Of a stretch of 27,678 bases of DNA, positions 14,108 through 22,528 are shown in pieces (the first letter of the stretch is position 1; the number at the start of each line of letters is the position of its first letter). Below the pieces are notes generated by a model. That model worked only from the letters and a program-made list of their open reading frames with translations. It had not been told where the DNA came from and searched no databases. Location: NCBI GenBank assembly GCA_002506705.1, contig DAYA01000015.1:1-27678 (forward strand), read 5' to 3'. The translations under genes were made by a program, and so were the position numbers. Origin of the DNA: Euryarchaeota archaeon UBA550. GTDB taxonomy: Archaea > Thermoplasmatota > Poseidoniia > Poseidoniales > Poseidoniaceae.

Positions 14108-15853
14108 TCAGTCTTCGTCTAGTAGGTCACTGAGGATATCTGGAGACCCGACTACTTGAGCATCATTGGAGGGTTCTGAGCCATCCCATTCGCCACTGTT
14201 TAGGGCTGCTAGCCTTTCTTGTGCGTTTGCTGCGTTAGCTGCCCTTGTTTCTGGGTCATCGATTGTGAACTCACAAATCAGCATGATTGGGTCACCGTTG
14301 GTGATTTCTCCCTCGTATTCTAGGATCTCTCCGCCTGCATTACAGACTACTTTGAACTTGGTTGGGTCTCTTGAGCGTCGCTTCTTGTGCTTCTTGTAGT
14401 GGTGCACGTATGCCTTGTATGTACCACCTGGAGCCTTTCCTTCTGGCCAAACAACGTTCTCGACTGGCTTCTTGGTTTCAGGGCGAACGTTTGCATCAAC
14501 GTCTAATTCTCCACCACACGCGGATTCTCTGTTTCCACCGTGGATTCTCTCACCAGATGGACATACTACGTGTAGGTCTAGATCGTTGTAATTGTTCCAC
14601 ATCAGTGAAATCTGGACATCAGAGGACTTTGCACCTTCACGCTCTAATCTCTGCCTTAGGTCCTTGAGCGCTTCTTCTGTAGCCTTGATTGATTCTAATT
14701 CATCGGCTTCATTCTCAACGATTTCAGCAAGTCTCTGCTCTTCTGCTTCAGCGAGTTCTGCTTGCCTCTGCTCTTCCATCTCGATTGCTAGGCGCTCTTC
14801 CTCAGCAATCTTCTCGGTTTCTTGAGCGATTAGAGCTTGCTCGATTTCCTCGTCGGTTCCTCTTTCTTCTGGTGCTTCAAGGTTGAATTCACAAACCAAT
14901 TGGATTGGGTCACCAGCAGATAGTGCACCTTCATAGTGCTTGATTTCTCCACCTGCGTTGACTACAACCCTGTACTTTGTAGGGTCCTTGGAGCGTCGCT
15001 TCTTGTGCTTCTTGTAATGGTGGACGTATACCTTGTATTCACCAGGTGGCGCTTTGAAATCAGGCCATACGATGTTCTCAACAGGCTTCTTGGTTTCTGG
15101 GCGAACGTTTGCATCGACGTCAAGCTCACCACCACACTCTGAGACCTTGTTGCCTCCGTGAATTCTTTCTCCGGAAGGGCACAGAACGTGCAGATCCAAA
15201 TCGTTGTAGTTGTCCCATAGAAGAGATACTTGTACCTCAGAACTCTTTGCGCCCTCTCTTTCAAGACGCTCCTCGAGTTCCTTTTCGGCTTCTTCAGATG
15301 CCATCTGTGCTTCTAGAGCCTCAGATTCCTTTTGTGCAGCGATTTCTGCTTGGCGCTCTTCTTCTGCTTCTTGGAGTTCAGCTTGACGCTCTGCTTCCTT
15401 CTCAGCAGCCAAACGAGCCTCTTCCTGTTGTCTTTCCATCTCTCTTTCGGCAGCAAGGCGACGAGCTTCTTCCAATTCTGCTTCTCTAGCAGCTTCGTAT
15501 TCTGCCTTCTTTCTTGCTTCTTCGGCTTCCATCTCAGCAATTTTTGCTTGCTCTTCAGCCATCAATTTTGCAGCGGCTTCCTCAGCGAGCTTCTTGCGAA
15601 CTTCTTCCTCTGCTAGAGCAATCGCTCGCTCGTCCCTTCTCTTTGCGCTAAGATGGCGCTCAATCTCTGAGAGTTTGCGGTCAAATTCGTTGTGGGCTTT
15701 GGAGAAATCCGGGGCACCACGGCGGGTTAGATCTTGCCTTTGAATTGTCATCGTTCGGGAAGACCTGTCATCTTCACGAACAAGCATGAACCAAATTCCG
15801 AATAGAAAAGCACCCCCGAGGATACCAATCATTACCCATGAAATTAGGTCCAT
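14108..15853 (-). CDS. Membrane-anchored coiled-coil protein with two DUF2135-like domains
   Basis: This 581-residue protein has one N-terminal membrane helix (about 5-24) followed by a positive segment (VREDDRSSR), which by the positive-inside rule places the rest in the cytoplasm. Two Glu/Ala/Arg-rich coiled coils (about 52-200 and 330-408) each lead into a near-identical beta domain (about 201-325 and 407-531). The domains share LLW/LMW-x-NYNDLDLHV-x-CPSGERIHGG, CGGELDVDANVRPETKKPVEN, YVHHYKKHKKRRS and NAGGEI. The 'W-x-x-x-x-DLDLHV...GG-LDVD...PEN...Y-x-x-YVHHY' pattern resembles the DUF2135/YfaP-type domain. Each has a Cys pair (C225/C240; C431/C446) and a very basic KKHKKRR loop. I infer a scaffold or binding role; the function is unknown. 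The FtsX permease gene lies 67 bp upstream on the same strand. Confidence 0.8.
   Translation of the reverse strand: MDLISWVMIGILGGAFLFGIWFMLVREDDRSSRTMTIQRQDLTRRGAPDFSKAHNEFDRKLSEIERHLSAKRRDERAIALAEEEVRKKLAEEAAAKLMAEEQAKIAEMEAEEARKKAEYEAAREAELEEARRLAAEREMERQQEEARLAAEKEAERQAELQEAEEERQAEIAAQKESEALEAQMASEEAEKELEERLEREGAKSSEVQVSLLWDNYNDLDLHVLCPSGERIHGGNKVSECGGELDVDANVRPETKKPVENIVWPDFKAPPGEYKVYVHHYKKHKKRRSKDPTKYRVVVNAGGEIKHYEGALSAGDPIQLVCEFNLEAPEERGTDEEIEQALIAQETEKIAEEERLAIEMEEQRQAELAEAEEQRLAEIVENEADELESIKATEEALKDLRQRLEREGAKSSDVQISLMWNNYNDLDLHVVCPSGERIHGGNRESACGGELDVDANVRPETKKPVENVVWPEGKAPGGTYKAYVHHYKKHKKRRSRDPTKFKVVCNAGGEILEYEGEITNGDPIMLICEFTIDDPETRAANAANAQERLAALNSGEWDGSEPSNDAQVVGSPDILSDLLDED
14260..14632 (-). 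repeat. DUF2135-like repeat, second copy
   Basis: This stretch encodes the C-terminal copy of the duplicated beta domain. It remains very similar to the first copy (14878-15253) at DNA level, including long shared stretches around the KKHKKRR codons near 14378-14399. Confidence 0.75.
14878..15253 (-). repeat. DUF2135-like repeat, first copy
   Basis: This stretch encodes the N-terminal copy of the duplicated domain. It is separated from the second copy by about 245 bp of coiled-coil coding sequence, so the duplicated unit appears to be coiled coil plus beta domain. Confidence 0.75.
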
Positions 15854-15891
15854 TAAACGGTGCTAACACAAACTAAGTCTTATTTCCATCG

Positions 15892-15901
15892 CCTATAAAA
15901 C
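15892..15901 (-). promoter_or_regulatory. Candidate box A for the DUF2135-like gene
   Basis: On the minus strand this reads GTTTTATAGG, with its TATA core about 43 nt before the ATG at 15853, implying a leader of roughly 15-20 nt. It lies between the permease stop and this gene, so the gene could be transcribed separately from the transporter. Confidence 0.35.
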
Positions 15902-15920
15902 AGCAGAAATTACCCTGAGA

Positions 15921-18371
15921 TTACTGTGAAAAATCCTTGACTTTGTCCACTAAATCCATCTTTTTGATTCTCCACATACCGATTGGAGTAAGGGCGACAG
16001 AAATTGCAACAATAATTCCTACGATGGTGAAAGTTGCAGCAAATTGTGGCTCAATCGTGAAGTAAAACGCCCACTGTACTTGAGATCCTATGAGTAGTAC
16101 TGTTCCGAAGTATGCGAATATCGCACCTAGTATCCCACCGATTAGACCTATTCCTAGATGCTCCCAGAACATCATTTTTCCAAGTTTACTCATCGGAGCG
16201 CCTAGAACCCTCAGAGTTGCTAGTTCAGTATCCCTTTCTGCTAAATTCATTAGCAGCGTATTGAATAGAACTGCTATTGCAATAACAATTCCAAGGAATT
16301 GTATCGACTGAACGAATTGTTGCTGTTGCTCGAGAAGTGTTTCGAAGGTCTTGATTGCATCCTCTTTCAAACTGTAGCCAATAGTGACGTCTGATAAGCC
16401 GTCTAATGTTGTGCCATCTGGAATTTGGATTAATATTGAGGTTGATTGAACTCCAGTCAGATCAGATAGCTCAGCCCTATGGAAATACATTGTTCGTGAA
16501 ATCTCTCCCTTTGTAATTCCAGATATTTCAACGGTGTGAGCGGTATTTCCAATCATAATGGTTACCTCATCCCCTGTATCCCAATTCAAGAATTCAGAGG
16601 TTCCCTCATCGATTAGGACCTGAGTTGGATTGCTGCCGGCAATGGGCATACTGCCATCGAGCATCTCTACTGAAATCATTGACGACTTCTCATCAACTGT
16701 TGAGAAACTATCCAGCCCGTAGGAAAGCAATTCCCTGCTATCATCCTCGAGGCCAATTGGGAAGTTAATCATCAATTCATAAGTTCCAGATTTCTGTTCA
16801 ACCCAATCGATTACCGAGGCCTCGCCATCTATTGGAGCAGAAGCCTGTATGTCCCAAGACTGCTTTTCTTCAATGCCACCAAGGAGGCTATCTTCCATCG
16901 AACTCATCATGAAAAGCATTGCACCGAACAATAGCATTGAGATTCCAACTGCGAAGAAAGTGAAACTGACTCTGACCGGTTTTCTCAAACTTGAGCGTAT
17001 TGAGAGACCGACTGTTGCAGGTAATTTTGAGGTCAATCTCTGCATCTTTCTAGATGAGACCTTGACTTCATGCTGGCCTCTGAATACCTTTAGTGGTTGA
17101 AGTCTAGACGCCTGCCAAGCTGGTCTTAATCCAGCGAAGAGAACTATTAACATCGCAATAGAGACTATTTGGAATACAAGCGAGAAATCTGTATCGAGCC
17201 TAATTGGTAATCCAATCATCGTTTCATAGAACGAAAGCATTCCCGGTGCTCCTAGATATATCCCTAGCAGAGTGCCAACTAGGCTTCCAATGGCGCCAAT
17301 CACCAACGGCGCAATCACGTAACCCGGCATTATCGATTTCTTTGGAACACCCAATGTTCGCAATACTGCAATTTCCTTTGCTTGCGATTGTATAAGCCTC
17401 TGCAAACTCAAGAATATCGTGATACCAGCAATTGCTGCGATCATACCGGTAACATATGGATACATGTTGGCAGCACCTTCTGCATCAGCACGTAGGATTT
17501 CAACTGAGAACACACCAGACCTGTCATAGACACTGACCGGAGAGTCATCGATATCCGACATAAGTTCAGATAGGTCCTTGACCAGTTTAGTCATCTCAGG
17601 ATTTTCGTCGACATCACTGGTAGACTGCAAGTCATAATCCGGTGTTCCCGCAACGTCAATTAGAATGAGGTTTGATGAACCAGCACTGAGATTGGCGAGT
17701 TTTTCTAGTCCCGAATCTGTCAAGTATCCGGTTGCAAATGTGCCGTCATCAGCTGGAAGCGTTGAACCTTCGGTAGCGAAGTAAAGATGCATAGGATGGA
17801 AGCCGATTCCTACAACTTCGTAGGTGAATTTGCCATAACCTGCACCAATATCAATCTCATCGCCAATATCAATGTCTAAATCAACTGCGATGTGGCTGTC
17901 AAGAACAATTTCATCGCTCGCTTCAGCAATTCTTCCTGAGGATAAATCGCTGTAAGTTGGCATCCAAACTTTGTCGACTAGACCCTCATCAATACCGTGC
18001 CAAACTGCAGGAATTACTTTCTCCACGCCTTCGGAGTCAGTGGTTAACATCATTCCATCAATGACCAATCTCGCCTCGCAAGTCTCCAAAGAATAATCCG
18101 ATTCTGGCCATTGGGAATCTATCGAATTACAAATTGATTCAGAGGTTGAATCATCCCAAACCCCTGTCGGATTGTTTATCCACACATCAGCGAGGTTTAC
18201 TCCATCTTCCCCGTCGTATATCTCATCATAAAGGGTGGTTGCTGCATTTGCATATGAACCGAATGAAATTCCTGCAAAAACACCAACTGCGACCATGAAA
18301 ACCACTGCAGAGAGACGCAATTTAGTGCGCCATAGACTCCTTGCGAGTCGTTTTGTAAGTAGCATTGACAT
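15921..18371 (-). CDS. ABC exporter permease, FtsX/MacB type, two FtsX units
   Basis: This 816-residue permease pairs with the ATPase encoded just upstream. TM1 is at about residues 19-41 and is followed by a large extracytoplasmic domain (about 45-305). Three helices of the first FtsX unit then follow (FLSLQRLIQSQAKEIAVLRTLGVPKKSI is the coupling segment). TM5 lies near residues 467-490, followed by a second extracytoplasmic domain. The last three helices carry the second FtsX unit, with the coupling segment AERDTELATLRVLGAPMSKLGKM. The paired 'E-[IL]A-[VT]LR-x-LG' segments are the family hallmark. Such transporters move lipids, lipoproteins or peptides, or drive envelope processes; the substrate is unknown. 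GAGGTG (18377-18382) lies 5 nt before the ATG and overlaps the ATPase stop. Confidence 0.9.
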   Translation of the reverse strand: MSMLLTKRLARSLWRTKLRLSAVVFMVAVGVFAGISFGSYANAATTLYDEIYDGEDGVNLADVWINNPTGVWDDSTSESICNSIDSQWPESDYSLETCEARLVIDGMMLTTDSEGVEKVIPAVWHGIDEGLVDKVWMPTYSDLSSGRIAEASDEIVLDSHIAVDLDIDIGDEIDIGAGYGKFTYEVVGIGFHPMHLYFATEGSTLPADDGTFATGYLTDSGLEKLANLSAGSSNLILIDVAGTPDYDLQSTSDVDENPEMTKLVKDLSELMSDIDDSPVSVYDRSGVFSVEILRADAEGAANMYPYVTGMIAAIAGITIFLSLQRLIQSQAKEIAVLRTLGVPKKSIMPGYVIAPLVIGAIGSLVGTLLGIYLGAPGMLSFYETMIGLPIRLDTDFSLVFQIVSIAMLIVLFAGLRPAWQASRLQPLKVFRGQHEVKVSSRKMQRLTSKLPATVGLSIRSSLRKPVRVSFTFFAVGISMLLFGAMLFMMSSMEDSLLGGIEEKQSWDIQASAPIDGEASVIDWVEQKSGTYELMINFPIGLEDDSRELLSYGLDSFSTVDEKSSMISVEMLDGSMPIAGSNPTQVLIDEGTSEFLNWDTGDEVTIMIGNTAHTVEISGITKGEISRTMYFHRAELSDLTGVQSTSILIQIPDGTTLDGLSDVTIGYSLKEDAIKTFETLLEQQQQFVQSIQFLGIVIAIAVLFNTLLMNLAERDTELATLRVLGAPMSKLGKMMFWEHLGIGLIGGILGAIFAYFGTVLLIGSQVQWAFYFTIEPQFAATFTIVGIIVAISVALTPIGMWRIKKMDLVDKVKDFSQ

Positions 18372-18380
18372 TTGATCACC

Positions 18381-19061
18381 TCAATTGTCCAATTTTTCAT
18401 CCGAGATTATTTTGCCACTGTCTAATCTGATTACACGGGTTGCGTAATTTGTTAGTTTTTCATCGTGAGTTACCATGATTGTAGTGATATTTTCTGCTTT
18501 GCAGGCTTTGACTAATACTTCCATGACCATGTCAGATGTTTTAGAATCTAAATTCCCGGTCAACTCATCTCCGAGTAGGAGTTTGGGACTCTTTGCCAAA
18601 CTTCTGGCAATAGCGACTCTCTGTTGCTGTCCACCGCTTATTTCAGCAGGGAATCTATCTACCTCTTTCTCTAATCCAACCAGTTTCAGTAATTCCAAGG
18701 CTCTATCCTTATTTCTCTCACCAGATAGTTCTTGGATTAGAAGAATGTTCTCGAGGACCGTCAAATCTTGTAGCAGATTGAAGAATTGGAATACGTAGCC
18801 AATGTTCTCTCTTCTGAATGTCGTCATCTCTTCTGAATTCTCTCTAGGGACATCTTTTCCATCAAAGGAATAGCTTCCTGCGGTTGGGCTGTCTAGAGCG
18901 GCAACGCAATTCAGTAGTGTGGTTTTACCTGAACCTGATGGCCCTAGCAATACTATTCTCTCACCTTCCTCAATATCGATATTGATTCCATCCAAGGCTT
19001 TGACAACACCTGATGCCATTTCATAATGTCTCTGTAGGTCTACTATCTCCATCAGTGGCAT
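18381..19061 (-). CDS. ABC transporter ATPase, LolD/MacB type
   Basis: This nucleotide-binding subunit has about 226 residues from the ATG at 19061 (TTG at 19070 and ATG at 19052 are also in frame). The Walker A GPSGSGKT is at about 40-47. The Q-loop is in YVFQFFNLL, typical of the LolD/MacB group. The signature ISGGQQQR is at about 141-148, Walker B is LLLGDE (about 161-166), and the H-loop is VTHD (His199). After the catalytic Glu the usual Pro is Leu (DELTGNLD instead of DEPTGNLD), and the preceding Ala is Gly. Both are uncommon in this otherwise very conserved stretch, but neither removes a catalytic residue. It forms a two-gene unit with the FtsX permease 9 bp downstream. It is divergent from the HTH_10 regulator gene. 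Confidence 0.93.
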   Translation of the reverse strand: MPLMEIVDLQRHYEMASGVVKALDGINIDIEEGERIVLLGPSGSGKTTLLNCVAALDSPTAGSYSFDGKDVPRENSEEMTTFRRENIGYVFQFFNLLQDLTVLENILLIQELSGERNKDRALELLKLVGLEKEVDRFPAEISGGQQQRVAIARSLAKSPKLLLGDELTGNLDSKTSDMVMEVLVKACKAENITTIMVTHDEKLTNYATRVIRLDSGKIISDEKLDN

Positions 19062-19119
19062 GTTGAACAATAACCGCTAAGAAATTGAGTACATAGGTTC
19101 TTTCATTATAGTCCCACAC

Positions 19120-19129
19120 TTGATATAAT
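19120..19129 (+). promoter_or_regulatory. Box A for the HTH_10 regulator / aromatic operon
   Basis: TTGATATAAT is centred about 25 nt before the GTG at 19150. This fits a leaderless transcript that would also carry aroA' to lysC. The best-placed TATA-like element in the 88-bp divergent spacer points this way. Confidence 0.5.
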
Positions 19130-19149
19130 GCGCTACCAAAGGGTACCAT

Positions 19150-19809
19150 GTGCGAGAAGTCCAATTGAAGTGGAGTCCTGAATCCATAGAAAATTCAGAT
19201 ATCGGACTGATTACTAAGGTGGCAAGGAAATTCGAGGTTGTTGCGCATCTTGAGGTCACCAAAACCGGTGTTAGACAACTTGTCAGTATCGCATTCCAGG
19301 AAGAAATGGGACCAAGCGATCTTGGAGATATTGACTACTTAGATGTGGAAGGACCACTAAACCCGTATCCAATTCCAGAAGTTGGTGGAGAAGGTTACAT
19401 TGTGGTATGGAATAGGCACCCACTTTCTGTTGCTGCAATCAATTTCGATAGTTTACACGTGATTCCGCCGTATGTAATCGGTGAAGAAGGTGTTCAAATT
19501 ACAATTCGTGGACTACCAGAAGGTGTAAGTGGTTTCCTCAAAGCTGCAAGAGCAATGTTACCACCAGACAACGTAAATGTCGTCGACATCAGTGAAATTG
19601 AAGACACAATTTCTCAAATTCTCACACCAAAACAACTCGAAGTTGCAGTTTTTGCTGTGCAGGCAGGATTTTATGAAAATCCAAGAAAGATAAGCAAAAA
19701 AGAACTATCCGAGTTAACTGAAATTCCTCGGTCAACCTTACAGGAACATCTAGCAAAAGCAGAAGCAGCATTGATTGAATGGGCAGTAAAGACCCATTTG
19801 TCAAAGTAG
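19150..19809 (+). CDS. HTH_10 (bacterioopsin-activator type) transcriptional regulator
   Basis: This 219-residue protein carries a C-terminal HTH_10 domain at about 157-215. LTPKQLEVAVFAVQAGFYENPR and SKKELSELTEIPRSTLQEHLAKAE have the classic spacing of this archaeal family. The N-terminal 150 residues form an alpha/beta region of the kind that senses ligands in BAT-like proteins, but no cofactor motif is visible. The start is GTG: the ATG at 19148 is out of frame and closes after six codons. The gene opens a plus-strand row of aromatic amino acid genes, 35 bp before aroA', and faces the ABC exporter. It may control either unit. Linkage to the aro genes makes autoregulation and control of the operon the simplest inference. 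Confidence 0.88.
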   Translation: MREVQLKWSPESIENSDIGLITKVARKFEVVAHLEVTKTGVRQLVSIAFQEEMGPSDLGDIDYLDVEGPLNPYPIPEVGGEGYIVVWNRHPLSVAAINFDSLHVIPPYVIGEEGVQITIRGLPEGVSGFLKAARAMLPPDNVNVVDISEIEDTISQILTPKQLEVAVFAVQAGFYENPRKISKKELSELTEIPRSTLQEHLAKAEAALIEWAVKTHLSK

Positions 19810-19844
19810 GAAAGCCTTGTATTCAACCACCTTTTCACAGGGTC

Positions 19845-20612
19845 ATGAGCGATACAGACACGCTACTGCCGAACGGAAAAGGCGTGTGGATTCCCATAGA
19901 CCACGGAGTCTCTGATTTCCCAGTTAAAGGTCTAGAAAATCTCGACGAATTGATACCTCTTATTGCTCATGCTGATGCTATCGTTGCCCAGAAAGGTGTA
20001 GTTTCACGTTACTCATCTGATGCAAATTTCGTCGCGCACCTATCCGTTTCAACCCGCCATGCTGGAGCTAGAGTAAGTGACAAGGTCTTGGTTGGCAGCG
20101 TTGAAGAATCACTATCTAGAGGGGCAAAAGGAGTGAGTGTACAAGTAAACATGGGCAGCCCTGATGAGCCTGATATGATTGAGAGATTAGGTATGATAAC
20201 TCAAGATTCTCACTACCTAAACTGTCCTACTCTAGGAATGATTTACCCTCGTGGCGAAAACCTCAGTGTGATGGAAAACGACGACACCCAAGCAGCGGCA
20301 CATGCTGCTAGATTAGCATTTGAGTTGGGTTGTACAGTAGTCAAAACAAAGTGGACTGGCTCAATTGAATCCTTCGAGAAAGTAACCTCCTGCGTCCCGA
20401 TTCCAGTTCTTATCGCAGGTGGTCCAGCCGGTTCAAGCACCAAAGAAATCCTTGAAATTGTTCATCAATCAATCCAAGCAGGAGGAGGAGGAGTATGCAT
20501 GGGAAGACAGGTTTTCTCCCATGAAAACCCAAAAGCAATGGTTTCTGCTTTGAAAGCGATAGTTCACGATAATGCCAGTGTAGAGCGAGCAATGCAGGAT
20601 TTCGGGCTGTGA
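19845..20612 (+). CDS. aroA': 2-amino-3,7-dideoxy-D-threo-hept-6-ulosonate synthase (ADTH synthase)
   Basis: This class I aldolase-fold enzyme carries out the first step of the archaeal alternative shikimate route, joining L-aspartate semialdehyde to a 6-deoxy-5-ketofructose 1-phosphate unit. Visible residues, numbered from the ATG at 19845, are Asp19 in WIPIDHG, Tyr134 in GMIYPRG, and the Schiff-base Lys167 in VVKTKWTG. GGPAGSS and GGGGVCMGRQVF form the C-terminal phosphate-binding strands. The length of 255 is slightly short. An in-frame ATG at 19779 would add 22 residues and overlap the regulator gene by 31 bp, so the N-terminus is uncertain. Close relatives include archaeal class I fructose-bisphosphate aldolase; the adjacent aroB' strongly favours ADTH synthase. 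Confidence 0.88.
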   Translation: MSDTDTLLPNGKGVWIPIDHGVSDFPVKGLENLDELIPLIAHADAIVAQKGVVSRYSSDANFVAHLSVSTRHAGARVSDKVLVGSVEESLSRGAKGVSVQVNMGSPDEPDMIERLGMITQDSHYLNCPTLGMIYPRGENLSVMENDDTQAAAHAARLAFELGCTVVKTKWTGSIESFEKVTSCVPIPVLIAGGPAGSSTKEILEIVHQSIQAGGGGVCMGRQVFSHENPKAMVSALKAIVHDNASVERAMQDFGL

Positions 20613-21589
20613 TAATCGTGCAAATATGGCTAGAATCCGGAATACGTCAAGAAGGCGTTGACCTGGTTTTAGATGATGATTTGAATATCGACGGGGATGC
20701 GTTGTACGTCAATGGAAAGCAGGTTGGAAGAAGAGTTGACGTGAGCACCCCCGAGGGCCAAGGTAAAGCTAGAGCAATGGCTGGTAGCGTGGAGTGGATT
20801 CTTCTGGACTTGGGAGAATGGAAAATGATCCCTATTGAGAATGTAATAGCATCCTGTGACGGCGGCCCCACAAAAGTTGCAGCAAGAATTTCATCTGCCG
20901 AACAAGTCCTAGGCGCAGCATTTGCTCTTGAAATTGGAGTTGATGCTCTACTTGTGCCTGAGGATATTTTGCCTACTGCATTAATCGCAAAATCCCAGAG
21001 AGGCGAGCGTACTGAGCCTATGGATGAAGAGATAAAATCTGAAGAATTTGAACTCACAAGTTTGAAAATAATCGAAGTAAGAGAGGGCGGGGTAGGCGAC
21101 AGAGTATGTGTCGATCTTACTTCGTTGCTCGAATTAGGGGAAGGGATGCTAGTTGGCTCAAGCGCTAGTTCAATGGTTTTAGTACATGGAGAAACTGTCG
21201 AATCTGAGTTCGTTCCTACACGACCATTCAGAGTTAATGCTGGGGCAGCACACGCCTACATTATGATGGCAAATGGCTCCACAAAATACCTCTCTGAATT
21301 AGAGATGGGCGACGAGGTAATGGTAACAAGTGCCGATGGGACATCCAGGGCTGCAACCGTTGGAAGGGTAAAGATAGAGAGACGGCCGTTTATTTTATTC
21401 AAGTGGAAAGATGAAAACCATAATGAAGCAGGTGCGCTCTTGCAGCAAGCGGAGACAGTAAGGCTCGTTTCAAATTCCGGATTAATTTCGATTACAGACT
21501 TATCACCCGATATGGAAATTATTGGTTGGTCCGGAGGAGCGGGCCGGCATGTGGGAATAGAAATATCCGCAGATGTTACAGAAAAATGA
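20609..21589 (+). CDS. aroB': 3-dehydroquinate synthase, archaeal type II
   Basis: This enzyme converts ADTH to 3-dehydroquinate by NAD-dependent oxidative deamination and cyclisation, and is unrelated to bacterial AroB. At 326 residues it is near the family length. Family blocks are VEWILLDLGEWKMIPIENVIA; GEGMLVGSSASSMVLVHGE; RPFRVNAGAAHAYIMMANG; KYLSELEMGDEVMV; VGRVKIERRPFILF; and LLQQAETVRLV. The C-terminus GRHVGIEISADVTEK also fits. The start is a GTG whose last two bases are shared with the TGA stop of aroA' (GTGA overlap), indicating translational coupling. No ATG is available near the expected N-terminus. Confidence 0.95.
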   Translation: MIIVQIWLESGIRQEGVDLVLDDDLNIDGDALYVNGKQVGRRVDVSTPEGQGKARAMAGSVEWILLDLGEWKMIPIENVIASCDGGPTKVAARISSAEQVLGAAFALEIGVDALLVPEDILPTALIAKSQRGERTEPMDEEIKSEEFELTSLKIIEVREGGVGDRVCVDLTSLLELGEGMLVGSSASSMVLVHGETVESEFVPTRPFRVNAGAAHAYIMMANGSTKYLSELEMGDEVMVTSADGTSRAATVGRVKIERRPFILFKWKDENHNEAGALLQQAETVRLVSNSGLISITDLSPDMEIIGWSGGAGRHVGIEISADVTEK

Positions 21590-21593
21590 GGTG
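21588..21593 (+). promoter_or_regulatory. Ribosome binding site deciding the aroK TTG start
   Basis: GAGGTG lies 5 nt before TTG at 21599 and overlaps the aroB' stop codon. It is the same sequence and nearly the same spacing as for rpo6 and the FtsX permease, and it supports the rare TTG start. Confidence 0.6.
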
Positions 21594-21598
21594 TTAAA

Positions 21599-22480
21599 TT
21601 GGCGGTATTGGGAACGGGTACATCGAATGGTGGATGTAGCCTTCTCCATGCTGCTGGACTTGGCTATGGTGCATCACTCGCTTTGGACTTGCCAGTAACT
21701 GTTCGTTTACTTGACAAGGAATCTAGAAGAGAATTAGATGACCCTGACAACTTACTAGGTACTATTTTGGAGGTTTGGAGACAATCCGGACATCCAGTGC
21801 CTAATGGTGAATTATACTGGTCAGTGAGGTCCGAGATTCCTCCACGTCAAGGGCTAAAATCGAGTTCAGCGGTTGCGGTAGCCGCAATCAAAGCATTGTG
21901 TGATGCTAGTGATTACAATCTAGAAAATGCGGATATCGTCGATATGGCTGCAGCAGCCCAACTTGCATCTGGTGTTTCCATTACTGGCAGTTACGGTGAC
22001 ACTTGGGCTGCATTGGAAGGAGGATGGAAACTAGTCAATTCTAACGCAGAGGATGCAAGAAGTGGGGTCTTACTCGAGTCACCAGGCCCGAATTCAGAAG
22101 ATTGGAATGTATTGCTAGTTTGTCGAGGCGATAGAGACAATAGGCCACAATTAGAAGATTTTAGTTTCCATCAGCAGGCTTTTGTTCAAGCCCTAAATGC
22201 ACTACAAGAGGGAAATGACCTCGTAGCTCTCACATGGAATGGAAGAGGCGTTGTTGGTGCGCTGAACGACCCAGTTGGTAGAAAATTGACCAATGATGCA
22301 TTCGTAAACGGTGCTCGAGCAGCAGGAATTAGCGGTTCTGGACCCGCTATCGCTGTTTTCGCACCCGCGGTAAATACCCAATCGATTGAACAATTGAAGA
22401 AATGGTATAGCAGAGCCGGAGATGTGGAGTTGATTGAAACAAAGATAATCAACGCTGAATTGGCGTCTATGGAAGAATAA
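21599..22480 (+). CDS. aroK: Shikimate kinase, archaeal GHMP-family type
   Basis: This enzyme phosphorylates shikimate at the 3-hydroxyl and belongs to the GHMP kinase superfamily, unrelated to bacterial AroK/AroL. The N-terminal HAAGLGYGASLALDLPVTV is typical of the archaeal family. The ATP-binding motif PPRQGLKSSSAVAVAAIKAL (about 81-100) is followed by a catalytic-type Asp134 in GSYGDTWAALEGG and the C-terminal GISGSGPA loop (about 243-250). At 293 residues the length is normal. The start is TTG at 21599, supported by an overlapping GAGGTG ribosome binding site. The location between aroB' and aroC distinguishes it from homoserine kinase, which shares the fold. Confidence 0.93.
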   Translation: MAVLGTGTSNGGCSLLHAAGLGYGASLALDLPVTVRLLDKESRRELDDPDNLLGTILEVWRQSGHPVPNGELYWSVRSEIPPRQGLKSSSAVAVAAIKALCDASDYNLENADIVDMAAAAQLASGVSITGSYGDTWAALEGGWKLVNSNAEDARSGVLLESPGPNSEDWNVLLVCRGDRDNRPQLEDFSFHQQAFVQALNALQEGNDLVALTWNGRGVVGALNDPVGRKLTNDAFVNGARAAGISGSGPAIAVFAPAVNTQSIEQLKKWYSRAGDVELIETKIINAELASMEE

Positions 22481-22528
22481 CCATATTCTTGAATGAACGT
22501 CTTCTCGCATTGACTGATACTCGTGCGC

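Noticed and set aside
15109..15489. 126-residue plus-strand frame
   Set aside because: It arises opposite the Glu/Ala/Arg-rich coiled-coil codons, giving Leu/Phe/Pro runs. No start signal is seen.
20647..21057. 136-residue minus-strand frame
   Set aside because: It is fully inside aroB' on the other strand, and its low-complexity Ser/Pro composition points to a shadow.
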